Shown here: piece by piece, positions 56,621 to 64,000 of the stretch | Numbering within the stretch: position 1 is the stretch's first letter | Layout of the letters: each line of letters starts with the position of its first letter | NCBI RefSeq assembly: GCF_036370855.1 | Contig: NC_088099.1 | Location: 144,787,017 to 144,851,016, forward strand | DNA from: Dromaius novaehollandiae | Taxonomy: Eukaryota > Chordata > Aves > Casuariiformes > Dromaiidae | Reading direction: 5' to 3' | Length of the DNA stretch: 64,000 nucleotides | Position numbers and translations under genes: made by a program | The notes under the pieces: model-generated | Seen by the model: the letters and a program-made list of their open reading frames with translations, nothing else | The model's database searches: none | Told to the model about the DNA's origin: nothing

Positions 56621-59600
56621 AGGGAATCAGTGGACTGTTCACTAATAAAATGAAGGAGATTGTTATACAAAATTCAAAATATATGCTTAGTATTGGAAGC
56701 TTTGCCAGGTGTCCTTGCAGGTTTGTGGATCTGTTTCACACAGTTTCTTGTTCTTAGTACTTATGAAAATAGGGGGAGAATTTGTCTGAATGATATCCAT
56801 ACCATAGAGATGTCTTTGGTCTTCATATATATGAACTTTGCATATTATGGGAAGAGGGCATACTTTGCCTGACTCTAATTTTTTTTTAAAACTTTTAACA
56901 ATTTTTCAATTGAAATGTGTTAAGAACTTGAGTGAAGATGAGAACCTAGTCATGGTGATCTCTTCACTGGCAACCTCTGATTTCATTTTTTTCAGTAGTT
57001 TGTAATGTTTCACCTGTATTTTGTTGTCTCTGCACACTGACTTCCCAAGGAAAGACCCAGCGGTGCGAGGTCAGAGCGTGCAGGCGAGTAGTTAGTGTGC
57101 TGTAACAGACGCGTTGTGAGAACTCGCCCTTTCCAAACTGTGTCTGTACCGCAGAATTCAGCTTCAGCTCGCGCATGGGCAGCTTTGGTAGGGAAAACTG
57201 CATGCATCTTCTGCAGCGGGAGGTCAGTGAGTTTCCAAAATTTGCCCAGGAGCCCCAGGATATTCCGAGAAAAATGAGCAGTTTGATTCTTCATCATTTC
57301 TTTCCTGTGGTTACAAACTAGTTCCAAGCACATGGAATCCAGCCCCATTAAGTGAAGGGAAAGAAAGTAAAATGAATTTTTTTGTGCTTAGGTTTGTGAT
57401 ATATTTACGGACAACTGTATGAAGTGCCCCATTACAGCTGGGTATTTTGAGGTGGGCAGAAAAATGCCCGTTTGTTTGATTTACCAATACTTGTAAGGCA
57501 TTATTCGTTTAATAACTCGCATGGTGTCTTGTATGTATGAACTATTTGTAGATCTTTAACAAATGTCTGTGCCTAACAGTTATGATTAACCTAAATCTCC
57601 ATCTGATACTAACCTGGTGCTCTGTCAGTTTCCTTACTAATAATGGGTGCCTCAGGAAGGCCAAGCTAGCGCGTAGAGAGTGCTTTTTATTTACTTGTGT
57701 TTTTATTTATGCATTTTGAACATTAATTGGGTTCCAAGTATTTCATCTGGAGCAGAATTCGCCAGAGATCTTGTAAATCATTCCCCATTTATCTTTAGTG
57801 CTAGACAGTCACATGAAAAATATTTTAACTTCAGCTTCCAGCTATTGGATCTTGTTATACAAAAAATATAAAGTAGTTGCAGACGCTAAACCTGTGTATG
57901 AATTTAGTGCTTTTCAGCTGAGTAGGTTGCATATATGTAAAGCTTCTGTTGGTGGTTTTAAGAATAACTTTCTAGTTTAATCTGTGCTTGAGTTTTAGAA
58001 CTCAAGCAGCTGAATTGGTTTCATTTTTTTTCCCTCTGTATACAATTTCCCTTTAAGTGATGGCTTGTGTCAGTCTAACATAGGTAAGGTATTATAGCCT
58101 AGCAATCTCCAACAGTAATGCTTACACTCTGTTTTTAGTTTCCTGGCTATGAAGGAAGGGTGGAGTACATCTTGCATCTCCCTTTTTTTTTTGTATGCCA
58201 GTTGAGTTAGGAATGTCTTTGGAGTTTGCTGCTGCTTAAAATAAAGGCCAGCAAAAGTGAAATTATTCTTTTAAATTAATATTCTTTATGCTGGTTCTGT
58301 AGTTTGTTTAATCAGGTTTATGGCATTCCCAGCTAAGTTTTTATGTTCTCTTTAATTTACAAAAGCTTTTTCCCTCCTTCAGTGGGCATATCCATTTATT
58401 GACAAAGAAGATAATTCACTGAAACATTCTGTTTGTTGGAGGATTTGCTATCCAGTGACTGGAAAGACCTTTTGGGGTGTGCTAGGCTTTTTTGGGGCCA
58501 TTGCTTCAGAACACCACCTTGTGCAGCTTCTTTTTAGGAGCCAAAGGGAACTGCAGGAGGAACAGTCAAGAGATAATCCTTGGTGCTTTCTGGTCTTGCT
58601 GCCTGTTCTAGTCACACTTGGAAAACTCTTGCTTCATTACTTGCACTCAGTGCTTTGCTGTCTTCTGATCCTGTTGCTCTCCTTTCTCTGACTTGAAATG
58701 ATTTTGGTGTAACTTACAGCTTGATGTTAGGCTCTAGAGAGTGGGGTTGCAGAGGAAAGGAAGGCATCGGCTTGTAAATCTCTTAACATTTATCATTTTC
58801 AGTCATTGAAAAGGAGAATGTGATGTATATAAATTCATTGCTCTGTATGTAGTGTTTCATTGACTATCTAGCCTGTTTTGCTGATGGAAATTTTGTTTCA
58901 GCCCAAAAAAGCCCATATGGGATGGGCTAACACACTGAGTCCCCCTCTGCTTAAAGGAAATGTAGTCTGTCTGTGACTAACTTTGCAGGCTCTTCCTTGG
59001 GGCAGGTTGCTGATTTGCCTTGTGATTAGGAGACCAATCTCAGGTTTTTTTGAGTCTGTCTTTTTGGTTTGCACTTGAGGTCATGTTAACTTTGTAACTC
59101 AAACATGTATTGAGTTACATGTTAGTGTTTAATTCAGCTCTAAATATGATGATAAAGATTGTTCCAGAGGAATTTAAGGACAATTATAGAGTTTGTAGGT
59201 ATAGTTGTGGCACTCATAATGCAAGGTTTTACGGTGACTCCGGTTTTATATTAGCATATTGTTTTGATCTGGATGAGTGGACTTCCATTGTATCTGCTAT
59301 AGAGATCACTTTTGTTATGATTATCTCAAGTTGGGGACCATCATGTTGGTTAAAGGACTGTCAGAAATTCCTGTGAAACAGCTTGGATGAAATGAATCTG
59401 TACAATTAGAGCAAGAGAGATAGATGAGATCCTCACCATCTTCTAAGATATCTTTCTCAAATCTGCGAACACCTCACTTGGTAGTTCCACCTGCATATTA
59501 CAAAGTACCGTGCCGTTCAGAGGCTGTCCAGCGAGAGAGCTCTTGACAAGACACACTTTGAGATGCTTTGCATGTGACTGTGTAGGTTACTCAGTGGGGA

Positions 59601-61647
59601 AGATCATCAGTAATCCTAGAAGTTAAGAATACGAATGTTTATATGCGTGTTGGAGGAGAGAGAGAAAGGCTGTTTACAAGTAACTATAGGACTGTCCTGT
59701 CTTGAACCTCTGCATTCATAATCCCTTCCCCCACCCCAGTTCTAACGTGGACAAAGCAGTACAATGTAGACCACAGAGCGGGACCAAAATCTACTAAATT
59801 TTGTCAGTGCTGAAGTAAAATGCCCTAGATTAAATAATTTGGGGAACTTGATAGATGCTTGTCTTTTGTCCTTTTTTTTTCTTCTTCTTTTTCTGTATTT
59901 GCCCCTCATATTTGCTTAAAACTTGATTTAAACAAAGAAATTCAGATGTAAGGCTTAATTCCATGTTGTAAATCTTCTATCTCAGTGTCTGTATATCCTT
60001 TTGGCTTCAAAATGTTACACTTGATACTATAAGCTTTTTTCTTAATTACATAAATTTATTTTTTTCCTAAGTTCTTGATCGTGGAGAGTGACCTCATGAC
60101 CATTTATATTTACATGCAACTAAGGAGTTTATCTGCATGAATTCTGTACCTTTCCTCTAGGCTGTAGAGTGCTGTGAAGGTAATGACCAAGTCTGGAGGA
60201 TGAATCATGAAATCTAGTTAGCCTGCATTGCTGAAGGTTTTGCTTCTGTTTTTCCATATTGGATGAAGTTTTTTTAAAAGCTGAGCACCTCAGGTTGGGA
60301 GGAAGTAGAAATGGATACGAAAACCTTGAGGGGTTACAAATGATAACAAACTTGCATCTTTCAGTCCCTTTCTCTCCCGTTACTGTGCCCATGAATGTAG
60401 AGAGAAAGATAGCAGACTAAGAAGGAGCTTGCTCTTGATAAGCTGCTATAAAATGTTGCTTGTATTAGTCCGTTGCTAAGTATCAAGAAAACATTCTGGT
60501 AAATCTCCATCAGATAGTCTATCTGTTCTGTCTGTTCTGAATTTCAGTTACCCCAAAACTACTTAAAGACTAAAAAGCTTCAGTTATATGAAGATTGCAC
60601 AGTACCTTGCTTTTTAGTAATCAAGGATATTGTTTCTAGACTTCTTCACAGGAACAAATACTTTATATTCTGTGTTTTCTGTGTGTTTTAGCAGCAATCA
60701 TATTGAAGAGCGTAGGACATCCTGATCTGTAACGTTTTTTTGAAGGCTGCAACTATTTGGAATCACCTCTGTACATTTCCATATTTTAAGTAATCTTCAT
60801 ATCCACAATATATAGAATAAACTACTAACTGGGCTATTATTTTATAATAGATGTTAAATTTTACTTTAACAGTTGATGATACTGTTTCAGAAGTATAAAA
60901 CTTGAAAAAGCATGCCAAGTCCAAGCACAGCTAGCAATAATACCATTGATGGATTTGCAGTCGGTTGCACTAGGTCTAATTTGATGTTTTATTTAGTAAT
61001 CTGGGCTTTAATTATCATTTTAAACCCAGTGTTTTTGTCAGAAAGAGCTCAGCCCTTGATCGTGAATACGATATTAACAGAGGCATATTGTTTATTTGCT
61101 TCTTGGAGATAAGCTTGAGGGTTTTCCTACCCCTCTGGAACTACTTTCTCTGCATTATCAGCAAAGGTTATTGTATGGCTAATTACATGGCAGTTCAGGT
61201 TGATTTAAGAGAACAAATGTTATTGCAGAAATAGAAGAGGCTTAGACCAGTATTATTTTTAGTGTTCACCGAATCTCCCGTGCTGTGTTTTTCTTTTGTA
61301 CAGTAGTAGGTTAAAATCAACAGGCTTGAAAAGGTTAGTTAGCCACTTGGGATATTAAAAATAGAGTGGAAACTAAATTGTTTATAGTTCCTGGAATATT
61401 AAAATTTTTTTAAATTGAGTGGAGAAGAGGAGACAAGAAAAAATTATCGTGAGTCTGTTCTTATCTATCACCTCAGCATGGGAAAGAGTTGGCTTTTGAA
61501 TTAGTACGATTAAACATGAGAATTCTAGAAGGAGTGGAGGGAAAAAAGTAGTTTGTAACTTCAGTTCTGTGTTTGATGTTAGTCAAAATGTAATTCAAGC
61601 AATTGTGTTCTGTAGCCACTGTATGACCTACCCAGCGGCAATCATTC

Positions 61648-61659
61648 CCCCCCCCCCCG
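61648..61659 (+). repeat. C12 homopolymer
   Basis: Twelve consecutive C residues followed by GCC and a T run. Confidence 0.9.
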
Positions 61660-62560
61660 CCTTTTTTTCCCCCTAATTGGCCCATGTTTAGTTTACTAAA
61701 TGTCATCTGGACTCAGTAAAAAGGAAGTGACCTGCATTGAATTAGTATAATTGTAATACAAACAGAACATCACATAGTTTTCGTCTTATACGGGAAAAGA
61801 GAAAGTTGGAAAGATTTTTCTGTTTGATAAATAAAACTGAAGGTATGGGGAGCCAACTGTGGTTCATAGCTCATTTTACCTTCTAATGTCTTTTAAAAAA
61901 TAATAATTGGCATTTGGATTTTGTATGCATGTTTTCTCTTTGGAATTTTTTTCCGTCTGGAAAAATCATCCTTAGGTTATATGTGGTGCAAGTTATTAAA
62001 TCCAATACCAATTTAGTTTTTATCAGAGACAATGCCATTTCTGAAACATAATTTCTTTTTGATCTACCCAGACTGTCGAGAATTTGGTATATTACTCTCC
62101 TTCTGTGGTGACTCATTGGGTAGGGTCACTTCTACGTGCCACTGTGTGGTTCATATCTATTGCATTCTGTTGTGGAGGTAATGGTTACATCTACCAAGGT
62201 AGCAGAGTGCTGTGAAGAATTGGAGTGTCAGTTCCAATGGTATATTTGAATTTTAACTGTGTGACTTTGATCTTGTAATTGTATTATTGAATTTGGTTTA
62301 GAAGGGTTGTTATTTTAAAATGTAAGGTTAGTGTCATTGTATAAGTAATGCTTATAGTAGTAATTGTATAGTTAGTAATTGTATAAGTAATATCTTGGTT
62401 ATACTTCTCTTTTCATTTGGTCATTCAAAAATAATGTCCAGATTTTACTCAGTGTTACGCCTTGTACAGTCTGCATCATAGCCTATATGGGGTAGAAAAG
62501 GAGAGTTGGATTTTCCCTAGCAACTACATTTGCTCACAGGAAAGGATGTAGATAATTTCA

Positions 62561-62647
62561 CTGTTATTTAACAATAGCATAAAGGTTAAGAGGCTATAAT
62601 GTATACACTGTTGTTAGATAACAATGACATTAAGAGGCTATAATGTA
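62561..62647 (+). repeat. Imperfect ~42-bp tandem duplication
   Basis: Copy 1 at 62561-62603 and copy 2 at 62608-62647 share CTGTT, AACAAT and the exact block TTAAGAGGCTATAATGTA, with small indels between. It is a local duplication about 100 bases upstream of the TATA-like element at 62750. Confidence 0.8.
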
Positions 62648-64000
62648 AATGGTATTTTTATGAAGCTACTAGAGCGAGCATTGGGCACGGTAGCTCGGTA
62701 AGCACAGTGACTGTTCTCCTCATGTGTCTGGTAGCTGGGAAGGCAGCACTATAAAGTCAGCTTGGGTGTGAGTGGGCACAGAGAGGAGAAGATGCTTTTC
62801 TTAGCTTGAAGGAAGACAGAACTTGGAGACGTAAGTAGTTGATAATGCTTAGTTGCTCTTTTCTAGTCTATTAAAGTCTTCTGTAATTAATTAGACATTT
62901 CTGTTATTTTATGGGGTGTGGGCTTTTAATATCTGGAATGTTATAGTTTGTCAGTTTAATTTTAGTTCTTAGTTTGGGTGCTGCGAGTGAGTCAGTCATT
63001 TTTTCTTTTGCCATCAACTGTTTACCTGTTGCCATTTGTTATGGCAAACTTTACTCTTTAGGAATGCTGTATGGTATGGTATGAAGTATAGTGTACTTCA
63101 CTCTTTATGAATGTTGTCATGTGTGTCGCTGCTTAGATTTTCTTCTGTTAATGTAATGGCTTCATCATTCTGTTGCTGTGCCTTGGTGACCAAACGTGAT
63201 AAACTTCTTTTTTGTAACCAAAATCACCTTTGCACATCCCAGTGAGAAGTCAGCCACTGTAGGTTTTAAAATCAGCGTGCAGATTTTTTTTTTCTAGCAA
63301 GATACTATTCCATTTCTGATTTGGCTATTTTTAAATTACTGTTTTGTTTTGTTACCTGGAATCCTTTAAAAGTATTGACCGTTTAAGTCCTTACACAATC
63401 CACTTAAAACCAGAGGCAGAAGAGGTGTTGTGGAAGAGAAAACAATCTATGAAGGATCACATGCATGGGGACTGTTGAGGAAAACTTTTGTTGTTTCAGC
63501 TTGGTATAATGCACCCTTCTGCTGAATTTGCAGGTTGGACATGTGGAAAATGCTGTCTTCTATGACTTTGCTGTGTGACCATTTAGAGATTGTATACGTA
63601 TTTGCGTGAACACAGGGCAAATAGGGGCTTATGTCACGCATGTGTGGGGTGGAATAGATCTTCCAAACACACACAGACTTTAATGAAACCACTCCAAAAG
63701 GTGCTTGTCTATGCTTTTCTTAGAAAAGTACAATGATAGAAGTTTTGTATCTCCTCAGGTAATCTACTGGGTACTTTTGTGCTCTCTAACCTGAATATTC
63801 TTTGTTGAAGCTTAAGCTCGCTGGTTTTTGTTCTGTTCTTTATAGCCTTGAAGAAAAGAATATTCACTTCCTCTTCAAAGTGGGATTTAACATGTGGGAG
63901 ACTGTTACCATGTTTCGCACTGTAGTCACCTCTTCTTTAGACTAGGCAATCCTAGTTCACTTGATATTTCCTCATAGATCATGTTTTTTAGATACCTAAT

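Overview
This window is vertebrate nuclear DNA, almost certainly from a bird. The recognisable transposon-derived sequence is CR1-type LINE, in at least three clear copies and two older ones. There is no Alu or L1. Genes are split by long AT-rich introns, and CpG islands are short and very GC-rich. I see no prokaryotic features such as operons, CRISPR arrays or insertion sequences.

The window holds the 5' half of one protein-coding gene on the + strand: STK3 (MST2), a Hippo-pathway Ste20-like kinase. Six coding exons can be joined in frame at canonical GT/AG sites: 9012-9034, 16801-16881, 17352-17480, 20155-20269, 39821-39985 and 40411-40578. Together they encode residues 1-227, which is the short N-terminus and most of the kinase domain up to the region after the APE motif. 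Paralogue-diagnostic residues match STK3 rather than STK4. The rest of the kinase C-lobe, the linker and the SARAH domain should lie beyond the right edge. I found no exon 7 in the 23.4 kb of intron 6 that is visible.

Layout: 1-5170 is AT-rich upstream flank with no gene I can support. A small isolated CpG island lies at 5180-5640. A 5'-truncated, inactivated CR1 copy (7110-8255) abuts the STK3 promoter island (8260-9560). That island contains a 20-base ZNF143-like site with an inverted partner, two CCAAT boxes 32 bases apart, and ETS and GC boxes. It also contains the 23-base coding part of exon 1, with an in-frame stop 105 bases upstream of the ATG. Intron 1 (7.8 kb) and intron 3 (2.7 kb) are mostly featureless. 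Intron 4 (19.6 kb) holds an old CR1/L3-like relic (about 21.55-22.79 kb), an antisense CR1 3' end (24.06-24.64 kb) and a decayed but nearly full-length antisense CR1 (28.2-31.3 kb) with endonuclease and reverse-transcriptase remnants. Intron 6 holds simple repeats, a hairpin, an old LINE tail near 52.3 kb, a CpG-richer patch near 57.1 kb and a possible intronic promoter/first exon near 62.75 kb.

I found no convincing undescribed biological system. The most useful second-look items are the promoter architecture, the CR1-promoter junction, the orphan CpG island and the possible intronic promoter.
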